Assembly (NCBI GenBank): GCA_964036045.1
Contig: OZ038382.1
Location: 104,380,007 to 104,444,006, forward strand
From: Eutreptiella sp. 'Long Island Sound 2002'
Lineage: Eukaryota > Euglenozoa > Euglenophyceae > Eutreptiales > Eutreptiaceae
Direction: 5' to 3'
DNA: 64,000 bases
Made by a program: the position numbers and the translations under genes. Positions 22,022-32,221 of the stretch are shown here, one piece after another. Under the pieces are notes generated by a model, which saw only the letters and a program-made list of their open reading frames with translations, made no database searches and had not been told where the DNA came from. Position 1 is the first letter of the stretch. Each line of letters begins with the position of its first letter.

Positions 22022-25000
22022 GATGAGTGCTCAGTAGTGCCTGATCCTCCGGAGCACACCAACACACCGATATTGCGCTGCATCGCCCCCGACCCGTCCA
22101 CAAATCGAGTTGACGCCTTTGATGACACTGTGGTACAAAATATGCTAACTCTTAGGTTCATACAACAAAAATTAGGCCTTGACAGCTTGATCCTCCGGTG
22201 TACCCAGGATTCAGTGGCCCAAATACACAATTGTGCTTATGCCAATCTCGCCTACACACACTCTTCGGACACATACACTAACACACAGCACAGGGTTAAC
22301 ATCTTGTCGCACCTACACACACAAGAACAGGAGCAAGCAGTGGCATGCCCACTGTTTTGTGACTCACACAAGCACCAGCCCCATGATCGGTATACCCGAC
22401 ACTTACAGCCACCAACCAGTAAAGCAGAATTTCCACAGGGTTGGCTGATGCGTCAAGTTTGCATGACAATGGGTGGCACCTCCGTCTGGGTCTCAGACCA
22501 CTGCTATGCTACAGCATGTAACCTCCACCTCAACGTGCGTGACCCGCCCCCTTTTTTGGGCTCATCAGATCATGCTTCCAGTGTATAGAGTGATTTAGCT
22601 ACTAACCTGCCCGACCGGTTCAACTCAACTCCGCTCCCCGCTAAGCTGAAATATTGGTGGTTCTGGTACAACAGTGATGACTGCCCCTCTCCCTCCACTG
22701 CCTCCTCCTCGCCCCCTTTCCCGGACCACTACCAGTGTGTCGGCACATGTGGCCGCTTCTCACTGTATGCCCCTCACGCTGCGCTTCAAGATATGACTGA
22801 GGTACAGCACAGATGGCTGCACCTCCTGTTCAAAGAAGAGGGCCGGTCCCTGTTTCCCCCCCTGCATATCCCTCAGCAAGATTCCATTCTTCATGCCCTC
22901 ACTATGCAAATGAGTCGAGCTCTCAGTGACAAAAATCTAGGGACGTGGTGCCAGCTTTCACAAGAGAGGGTGCGGTTCCTCCCGTATGACACACACCCGG
23001 TGTTAGCCATGGCACGCAGACTCAATTTTGTCAGTGAATGGAATTTGGCTGTTACCCCCCCTCATAATGCTATCTATGTCGTCTTTCACCTGTTTTTGCA
23101 TGTGGCATATGTGGGCATTACCACGGTTGCCTTTATACGCAAATTGCGTAAACACATGACTGACGCAGTGTCCACCAACGACTGTGCCTCCGTGCACATG
23201 AAAATGACTCCTACAAAGCTGGCGCACTGGGGCATCATTCCCCTGCAGCTGATACAAGATGATTTTATGGCCCGTGAACGACACTGGTGGTACACCTACC
23301 GACGATACGTCATTAATGACATCCCTCCACGCATCAATCGGTCAGGTGACTCCAAGAAAGAAAGGGGATTTTTGAACAAACGGGTGCTGTCTGTTATCCA
23401 CGGGACATGTGAGGCGCGCGGGCTCGACGACTATCCTCGTGTGAAACACCTTCAAAATGATCTCGGGGACCTGTCTGCACGACCGTCACTCCCACTACAC
23501 GCGGTAGGCTCCATTGTAGTTCCCAATCTCACACAGCAGCAAAAAACAGCAGTGCATACTGCCACACGTGGAGCCATTCGACAGTGCACCATCCCAGCAT
23601 GGGAAAAACAAGCGCTGTACCAGTCCGTGCGTGTTGTTCGCTCCAATCCATTCACAGTCAGACGTGTTTTTGATAAACACGCATCAAAACATGACCGAGG
23701 CACCGAAAGCCCCCCCTGCACGTGCTCGGCAATTTTCCCTAACACCCCAGGATTCACCCTCATTGATGGTCATGCGACCCTTATCCCTGTCCCTCTAATT
23801 TCTCCTGATGGTACCCCTGCGCGTCCAAATGATTTCCTTGCCCTGTCTGGTCGAGTTTCAAGGACACATGTAGTCAAAGCAGTGCGTCGAGTGTGCGAGC
23901 AATTAAATGTGAGCCTGCCTGATTTTATCTCTGCGTTACCCGACAATCTGTGGGGAGAGACAGGATCTAACCTGCAGTACTTTAAGGCACAGGCAGACCA
24001 TCTCTGCTCCTCCCTCTATATCAGGATTGTGGATAAGCGGGTGGGCATAATCTGGGGTTTTTGTCGGCATTGGGCATGGCAGAGAACACATGAATTCATG
24101 ATCAAAGAGGGGTGCAGGGCTTACTCCCGACCTCCCCACATTTTTTTTGATACCCTCAAGAAGGAGATCCACAAGCAGGGCTGGGAAATTAACACCCAGG
24201 GAAAACTGGGATCACTGTACCTCATTGGGAAGGCAAAAAGCCTTAAAAAACTGCAATGGCTGTGGAGGGGCATCAGTGCAATCCCAGTATCGTTTCTCAC
24301 CAAGCGACAGTTACGAGTGGGGGCACGGTGTATGACGAGATTTCTCAGGTACTTTGGTGATGAAATCCCTTGCAACATTCTGTTACACGGCGTCCGTGAC
24401 GTCAGTCGCTGGTATGCATCCCTCGATGAAATTGGAATTACACACATTTCTGAAATCGACTGTAAGGACCAGTTCAATAAAATACCACCCACCACTGTCC
24501 TGTCACACATGGGTGCTGCATCTGCGCGGCTCACTAAACGCCGCAGGTGGAGAGCAAAAGAGACAGTCTGGTCTATTCACAAGGACCATAAACAACTGGA
24601 CAGGGCTGGCCAGGGGGCGTCAGGAAAGTTTTGGTACATGACACCCGAAGATCTCTGTGCTGTCCTAAAATTTCAAATATCAAAAAATACATATGTATAG
24701 GCGAACGGGAAAGTGTGGGGCAGGGGGCATTGCATCCCAATGGGGGGCAATTTTTCTGCCCAAAGTGCTGACCTACACAGCTGTTGGGGCCTGTATCAAG
24801 CAGGACGGTTCCTCGGGTCCTTGGGCTCCCTCCACTTCAACTCTGCAGGGTTTCCGTATTGGGTCAACCAACAGAGTTGTATGTCGTTGTGTCAGTTTCG
24901 AGATACTGTGTTGATTGCCTCTAATTATAATTATGACTCCCACACACATCTGGTCCAAGATATGTGCACAGCGCTGGGCGAAGCATGGAACCTCAGGGTG

Positions 25001-25150
25001 CTATGTGACTGCATGGCAGACGACACACAGTGCGATGGTTCCTGCCACAAAACACACGTCACAGCCCTGGGGTTCTGCATGGTGCGAGGCCCACAGGGTA
25101 AAGGGCAGCCTACGTGCACCCTAATGTGCTCACACAAGCGTGGAAACTAA
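22022..25150 (+). pseudogene. ORF2 of Penelope-like element: GIY-YIG endonuclease plus reverse transcriptase, with in-frame TAGs
   Basis: The frame runs from about 22,022 to 25,150 (TAA), broken only by TAG at 22,586 and 24,698. Numbering from 22,793, residues 92-182 form a GIY-YIG domain: AIYVV, then AYVGIT, a downstream Arg/Lys-rich helix, the catalytic-type Glu in MARERHWW and an Asn-containing end (INDIPPRIN). A CxC...H segment (PPCTCSAIF) follows near residue 307. RT motif A is EIDCKDQFN at about residue 556 (nt 24,458). Motif B (MGGNFSAQSADLHS, about 24,740) and a motif C-like QFRDTVLIAS (about 24,895) lie after the second TAG. The thumb continues in another frame (WKLKQGPPLETP, AILTGALAAS) from about 25,114 to 25,365, which indicates a frameshift. 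Its role would be target-primed reverse transcription. Confidence 0.75.
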
Positions 25151-25670
25151 AACAGGGCCCTCCCCTCGAAACTCCAAAGTGCCAGCATGCCGGGTATGTT
25201 CCTGCGATTCTCACTGGTGCCCTGGCGGCAAGCGTCCCATGGTGCCAGACTTGGGGAGCACAGCTGTTGAGCATTTCTGCATGGTGTCAGGTGGCAATCT
25301 TGTTCGGGTATGCCAGGAAGGCCACGGCGAGATGGGCACACAGTGCCATCCAGCGTGTTCCGTAACTCCACATGCTTCCGAGAAAACCGCAGGCTACATT
25401 CACCAGCAAATTAAACATTTCCCCCGCCAGAGGTGTTGCCACGTGTCGGCAATTCTGAAATGGCTCAAGAACGATGCTTTTTGGAAAGGGTCACAGTACT
25501 CCTCCTTGGTCCTGACTGAACGTCTGTTTCCCAATGGAGTTACAAGTGCCTGGTGTAATGACATACCTGCGCTGACACATCTTTGGTATACCTCCACGGG
25601 TGAACCCACTACCTCCCTCTCCTCCAAATGTTGTTCCCTCCCCTTCCCTCCTGCATGACTGTGTGTGTGT

Positions 25671-26272
25671 AGCCACCCGGTTACGGGTGGCCTGCCAGGA
25701 GGAGATGACGAATTGGTCGCCAGCCAGCTGCTCTGCCTCAACACTGCTGCAGTGTGCTGACGTGGGCGCCGGCCCCGCGGATGTATAGTGACCTGCTGGT
25801 TCTTACGAACCACGTGTGTATCGCGGATAAGGCGGTCACTTTATATTCGCCGGGTCTGCCTGCAGCGACCCTGCCACAGCGAGGTGGACCAGGAAGGTTG
25901 GGGCCGTTATGCGTGGCCGTCATAGGCTGCTCGGACATTTTCTGCTTTGTGCTTCCAGTTTGAGGTAGTGTAAAACAGGGATTCGGTATGCGTTGCGACA
26001 GGTATCCAAATTCGCTTCCTCCCTTTTCTTCGGTGACTTCGATACTGTGACCGCTTAACCTCCAAGGGTGCACGTGTGTCACGGTCGCTGAGCAACGCAG
26101 GGCGGGGGGTAGGATTTGAGTCTCCCACAGCACCTCTCTTTGCCCTGCACTGCAGAAAGGCGCCTACCCACATGACAATGTCACACTCATTGCTTTTGCT
26201 GGCCTGACGAGCTGAAGCTGTCCAGTGCAGTGCCCTGTTTGCCTCCAGGGTTGTTGTGTTGGATCCATTGCA

Positions 26273-26274
<2 letters not shown>
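25671..26274 (+). repeat. Right pseudo-LTR of Penelope-like element
   Basis: This is the second copy of the 605-bp repeat, differing from the left copy by scattered substitutions. It is followed by (GT)n at 26,275-26,308, and then by unrelated sequence. The near-identity of the two copies means the insertion or last homogenisation event is recent relative to the decay seen in the ORFs. Confidence 0.9.
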
Positions 26275-26309
<35 letters not shown>

Positions 26310-27802
26310 ATGTTACAAAGAAGTTTGTGTACTTAAATTGGGCCATTTATTTTCAGCTCTCTGTTCAAAACTTCCATTTTCCCGAGAGGAATTTTTCTTT
26401 GTTTTCGGTGGACGGGTTGGTGGTTTGGTCTGGGCGGGTGCTTATCCTGCCGCCTGCAATTTGCATGATTATACAGGAACAGAGGCAATATAGTGGCACA
26501 TACACACATGCGTTTTTAAAATAATGTATACCCCTCTACACCCTTTTTTCCCTATCTCCCCCCCCTATTTCCCCCTTTTTGGGCCTCTTCCCCCCACAAA
26601 TGGTGCACTTGTTGCCCTTCCCCAATCTGGAATGGGCCATGTATGACTTTTGAGCCGTCCCCGCTTTAGGCACTCTTGCGATGGCAAGGGCCACATAGCA
26701 CATGGGCGGTTCCCAACTAGGACTTGACCCCGCGGGGCTCGGTGGACCCCAAAATAGTTCTATGGAACAATGGGTTTTGTGGGCACCGGAGGTAATCTGC
26801 CAAATTCAGCTAAACGAAACCTATGGCGGTGTGTCCTGTGAGTGCTAGATTGAGCAAGATGAGGCGCTGTACAAGTATTGTTTGTTGCTTATTAAAGATC
26901 ATGCCCTCGAGCTCAGCCCGGTCTCGATGTGGCGGTGTTCTAGGAGCGAACGCCGGTTGTTACATAGAGGGTTCACACAGTCCTTATGCTCCCCGATTGT
27001 TAGGGCTAAGGACAACCACACCGACAACCACGCATTGGGGTGGCCCCTTGAGTTGGGGTTAGGGACTTTGCATGGCTCCTTTCCAGTTGAGGATATGCAT
27101 TGGCCCCTTTCCATCGGGTTTTTTTTAATTTGCTTAAGTGGTGCAAGGGGCGGTCACCCTTCTTTGCAAACATATGAGTGCCAACATAGTGCCCAAACCC
27201 AAACTTGCGTGCGCCCAAACCTAGACCAATTCTAAAAGCACTCGCCGTAGAGCGACGGGAGTAGGCGCCCAAGACAGCACTCACCACGGAGCGACGGGTT
27301 TAGGCACTGTATTGGCAAGTGCAACTAAGGAGCATACAATTGTGGGGTGCGTTTTCCTCTCTTAGTCCACCTCACCAAACCCTCCTACAATAATTGACAA
27401 TTTGAAGCACGGTTACTCCTCGGACGACAAGGACCCCAATGGCAGCAAAAGCAAATCTAGGAAAGAGCCGCGGCACGCAACATCTTCTTCAATCCTAGTT
27501 GAGAACAAGTGTGTGAAGCAATAGCATAGGTCAACGACCATGCCCGCAACTGTAACTGTACAGTGGGCTACAAGAAAGTCGTGGATCATTTCATCACGTG
27601 TGGGAGAAGACGACTTGCCAACTACACCTGGTTGGTCGCCAACGGTATTTTACCACGTGTGGCGCTTTCAAGGAACGCCCCAAGAAAAGAAAACACTCAA
27701 AGACGCGCAAGGCCCATCTACAAGGTCCAAAGATCCCCACTCGCACAGTTGATTTGCATGTCACCTAATGCAACACTGTTAGGGAGGCTGCTTGGGAAGC
27801 TG
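26310..27802. other. Unassigned, AT-richer sequence
   Basis: No supported gene. Open frames at 27,540-27,808 on the plus strand overlap in different phases without recognisable motifs. A short direct repeat with the landmarks CGACGGGAGTAGGC / CGACGGGTTTAGGC lies near 27,255-27,305. Confidence 0.4.
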
Positions 27803-28857
27803 TGGTAGCATTATCAGGTCCCGCGGATGCTCCCCATTGCCCGCGGTTTAGTGCCGTCCCTCGCGGATTCTCGGACCAATTCCGCATCGGCTACCACATG
27901 GTGACATTCATTGGGGACTGCTTCCATGATGGGTTAGCCGGTGGCGCCATCAACAACTTGGTATTCCAACCCAAGTATGAGGATGACGTCTACATGCCGC
28001 TGTTTTTGGCTGACCAGTTGGGCGAATACCATTGGGTTGGCGGGCTTGCATGCGGCACAGGAAGGGACACGTAGATGTTAAAAGAGCTTGGGCCCCAGCT
28101 CATAGACCTCAAACCGGGGGAGGTGATCCTACTTCATGGCACAAGCAGGCATGGTGTTATACCATTTTCGATGCCGAAGAACGGGGATCACCCAAGATGG
28201 CAAGCCAAGTACAACGATGGGCATACCTTCATTTAGGGCCGGTGAGGAGCATCCATTTGCCCAATTGTGCACTTGGGCCGCGAGCTGTGCACAAAGTTGG
28301 GGATGGATTGGGAGGAACGTATCTTGCGACTCCATTGGATGGTGCATGTTGTGGTTCACATCCAACAGCTAATCAACAAGCGGAACTCCAAGTATCAATC
28401 CAACGGTCCATGGGGCCATTTCCTCAAGCAATTTTTCGGGACGAAACCTTGTTTTGTTGACAGGGACTTGTCCACATCCGACAACATGATTTATTACAAA
28501 CATTTTTACAAAGCACTTAGTGCACTCCGGGATACGCAATGCGCCACACAACATATGTTCAATCCCCCCACCATAGCACAACATCGGTCCCACCATCACA
28601 CTTTGTTGCCTGAAACCCTAGATCATAGGGTGACTAATCTTATGATGCGGGTGTTCGAGTGGTTTCATGTTTTAAAGGTTGGTCAAACGGAGACCTTATG
28701 ACATTTGTTTCGAGTAGTTTCGCATTTCACTTATAATGAAGACTACTCGTCATTGCGTGAGTGGTTGGGTTCAAACGAAAAATGTTCTGCAGAGCATCAC
28801 ATCAAGCTCAACCCTAAGTCGGGATCCAAGTTGCAGTGGGAGTTGGAGCAAGAGTGA
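27802..28857 (+). pseudogene. Decayed ORF of unknown function, interrupted by TAG and TGA
   Basis: One plus-strand frame stays coding-like for about 1 kb, with stops at 28,072 (TAG), 28,234 (TAG), 28,240 (TGA) and 28,699 (TGA). Segments include a DQFRIGYHMVTFIGDCF region, LKPGEVILLHGTSRHGV (vaguely like a small-molecule-binding beta-barrel loop) and RVFEWFHVL. I do not recognise the family. Length, low GC and repeated stops suggest a dead repeat-derived gene. The two TAGs lie in smooth protein-like context, while the TGAs may mark real ends or decay. Confidence 0.4.
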
Positions 28858-29666
28858 GAATCTGAGTCGAAGTTGTTGCTAGGTTGTGCACCTCTCAATA
28901 AATCCAAACATCATAAAAATATGTAGTGTTTGTTGTTGATGTGAGTGCAAGATAACCACAGAACGCCGCAAGACACACCCATACACCTACACACAACCAT
29001 AGCACAACGGAGGGCTCACATACAATCATAGTTGCCGGATTCAGGGGTATGGGGGAAGGAGTATGATTGGGGCTCTAATACTTTTGGTTGAGGGCTTTGC
29101 TTCCCTCATCTTTAAGCACACTAATAGGGTGGGATTCCCAACTATGGTTTGCACGTTGAGCCGGGCCCCAAGTCTCCGTAGAGAGCGATGGTGTCAGCAT
29201 CTCAACGTGTACGGATTTTTTTTATTCCGGTGGGTATTTCGTGGACTCTGTACACGAAAGATAATCACCCTTACCCTGCGGTGCTTATGGCGGCCGGCCT
29301 GTGGCGTGCCCGAGGCATGCAGTAGGCGCTCCCTAGGGTGGGTTGGAGGGGTTTGTCAACAACCCTCCCCGCAAGATAGCCCCCCCCCCTCCCCGCAGCC
29401 CCCTCTCTCCCCGTGGAGAAGCACATCCCCGCCGTGGCCCAAAAAAAAACAGCTCCTAGTTCTAGGCCCCCCATGTCTCATGCCCTTGAGGACCATTTTC
29501 CTAGCGTCAGGTAGCACTCCAGCACTCGAGGAGTGAAGCGTCACACAAGTGTTAACGAAAAGACATATAAACTTTTTAAAATTTTTTCTGAGTGTCACGT
29601 GAGTCATTGGCGTGACACTGATATGGCACCCGCGTCATTTTGCCATTCCGGCCCAAGGGGCTGTTT

Positions 29667-29894
29667 TTGTGGGCCACTTCTGATTTTGTCCCTCGCTCAA
29701 AAGGGTTGGGGACCCCGAGGTGAAAGGGGAGAATTAGGCAATCTGTTCACTTATCGGACTCTTCTGATTTTGTCCGGCCGCTTTGAAGCGTTGGGGACCT
29801 CCCAGACGGTAGGGGGGATTGGCTACATCACCCGTTCCGCCTTGGGGGGCCCCAACGCTTTAGAGCGGGGGACAAAATTATAAGTGGCCCACAA
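29667..29894. mobile_element. Small palindromic MITE-like element
   Basis: The ends TTGTGGGCCACTT and AAGTGGCCCACAA are perfect inverted repeats, and the similarity continues inward for about 45 bases (GATTTTGTCC and GTTGGGG modules). A second TTCTGATTTTGTCC...TTGGGGACC module at 29,761 makes the left arm an internal direct duplication of about 86 bp. The element is 228 bp, non-coding, and I could not define a target duplication. Confidence 0.6.
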
Positions 29895-30902
29895 GTGCTT
29901 AGGAGGCCCATAGTGCCCCCTATCGTTTCAGCAAAAAAAGGGGTGATACGTGGTCTTCTGCATGTGCTAAAGTAGGGGTGCAAATTTGCGTTTCTGCATC
30001 ATGGTAGGCTTTGCAGAGCTCAGACCAGTTGTGCAATTCATTTTAGGCCCCAATATTACACACGTTAGATCTCTTGGCTGTGGAGAGCCCAGGCTACAAG
30101 TTAGTCCCTGTGTGCCTATCCCCGTTACATCAATTGGCTCATGTATACAATGGTCAAGTGGCCATACGACATGGCGCTAGGTGAAGTGGTATACTGTTTC
30201 CGACGCCGTAACATATTCAACCTAAACATTGTCCCCGCTTCAGTCAGCAGGAACAGGAATCAGGGAGACAATTCCTGCATGAATGACTGTTGGGCAATGA
30301 TCAAAGACACGTGCCACACCAGGCACCGCATCATCTAGATGGAAGTGCCAAAATCACGCCTATATTAGGACTTTCCAGCAACATGGGGCTCTGCAGAGCC
30401 CGGCATTCATATACTTGGTACTTAAGGGGTGCTTATTAGGGTTTCTCTATTGGCTGGGCTCTGCAGACCCCAGACCTTCACAAATCCCATTTTTACCCCC
30501 TGCTGTATGGCATAATAGCACTATGCCACTTTGAAACTTCTTCTACATGTGGTCTGTTGTTATATTTTTCTGTGCCTTTCGGCTGTGTTGCTCTTGTATC
30601 GTGATGTACACCAGTGCCACCGTGGTAGTGTGTAAGTATCAAGTTAGCAGCCGTTAAGGAGTACTATACAACAAGCCTTAGACCGTTTGCACGCGGGTGT
30701 AGTTGCAGCTTGGTGGTGTGTTGTTTCCATTGTTGTCGCGTGTCTGCCTCTATTGGAGTTTCAGCACAAATTGTTTGCAATATACCCTAATCTATTGCAG
30801 TTGACTTTTGTGCATACTGTGCAGTGCTCTGATATTTACTAAGTGGTCGTATGTCTCATATATCAAGTACATGTAAGTTGGTATTTTCTTTTTACAACAG
30901 CC
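29895..30902. other. Non-coding stretch with CTCTGCAGAG palindromes
   Basis: No gene is supported. It holds a perfect 16-bp palindrome GGGCTCTGCAGAGCCC at 30,386-30,401 and degenerate versions at about 30,080 and 30,455. It leads into the probable start of the interrupted repeat-derived gene at 30,903. Confidence 0.5.
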
Positions 30903-32221
30903 ATGGCTCATTTTCGTCATGTTAGACATACGGAGGTGGATGTACCGGGTGCCGGCCAGGATACCGAAGGAGATGACGTTGTAGGACATGTACCCTTACC
31001 GGTCCCATCGACCGGAGAAACGGCAGAGCGTGCTGCAGCTACGGTCGCCTTGCAAGAGGCGATTATGTTTACAGGGTAAACACCCCCATCCCCACTGCGG
31101 CCACCAAAGTTTGTCCCAAAGGAGCAACCAACCGCACCAAAGGCCTCCCTCAATGACCCATTGACTCTGAAGACAATGGAGTTGCCGAGGGGCAACAGTG
31201 GTCACCAAGCACAATGGTTCGTTCAATACATCTGGGGGTTTCGCGCACGGTTCCGTTTCGCATTACACAGATTGATCGGTACACCTCCGAACGCCACCAC
31301 ATACGGTCGCTTCGACCACTTGTGGAAGCAGATCACCCGGTTGGGCAGTCAAAATATAGCCTGTTGCCACCAGTGCTTGTACCACATAGAAGCGATCCCC
31401 TGCCTTGAGTCGCACTTCAATCAACTCCAGTGGTAGGCGTTCAGTTAGTGCCCCGGTGCCCATGCTTGACAATGCGATACCCCCAAGGACTTCCCTCCTA
31501 CACTTCCCCCCCCCCCGACGCACTTCCCGGTCGCCCACTGCCGCTATTGCGGACAATCAACAAACCCCGGGGTACTCACTGTTGCCACCCTTGCATGTAG
31601 TATTGTCGCCTGGTGTCGCTCAATCTGCGTTTCCACAACCATCTACTGTCCCAGTAAAGAGAGATGGTTAGTATCGGTCACGGTGGTGATTACTACCTGA
31701 TATCCCACGGGCCAAATCCCGGAAAACTATGTGACCTTTGCATCCATTAAGTGTTTGGCCTAGTTCCCATATGTGTGTTATGCACCCCATAATTATCACT
31801 TTTAGGGACCCTGGGCTGTGTAGAGCCCAGCTTGTGCCAAATGCTAATTTTAGTCCTTCTCAGTTACTTGCTCGTAGCACCCTATGTCCCCTCTGTGTAT
31901 TACACGGCCCACCATTACCAATTTCCGGATGCTCGGCTATGTAGAGACCGGCCTTTTTGAACAACCTAATTTCATGTCTTTTGTGCATGCTATCCGCCAT
32001 GCAAGCCCGTACTTCTTCTACCTTACGTGTGAATTCAGCCCCCACTATGCACGGTATGTGCTAGGCCACGCCTGTTCTTAGTGTCCTGTTCTGGTTACGG
32101 CCTTTTCTCTTTGTGCCACCCAGACTGTTTTCTCACTATGGCACCGGTTTCTATGGCATTGCATGTCAGCTACACGCGGTCTCTTTGTAAGAAAAAATGG
32201 CGCATTGGTCGCCAAATGATA

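Larger units (their letters stand above)
19896..26274 (+). mobile_element. Penelope-like retroelement with pseudo-LTRs and permuted (N-terminal) GIY-YIG
   Basis: The unit comprises a left direct repeat (19,896-20,500), a zinc-knuckle ORF1, ORF2 with GIY-YIG then RT, and a right direct repeat (25,671-26,274). The repeats are nearly identical over about 605 bp and start with a hairpin (GCCACCC/GGGTGGC). Penelope-like elements often carry such pseudo-LTRs. Canonical members place GIY-YIG after the RT; here it precedes it, matching the permuted Naiad/Chlamys type as I recall it. The reading frames carry in-frame TAG codons and at least one frameshift near 25.1 kb, so this copy is probably inactive even though its terminal repeats are well conserved. 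Confidence 0.85.
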
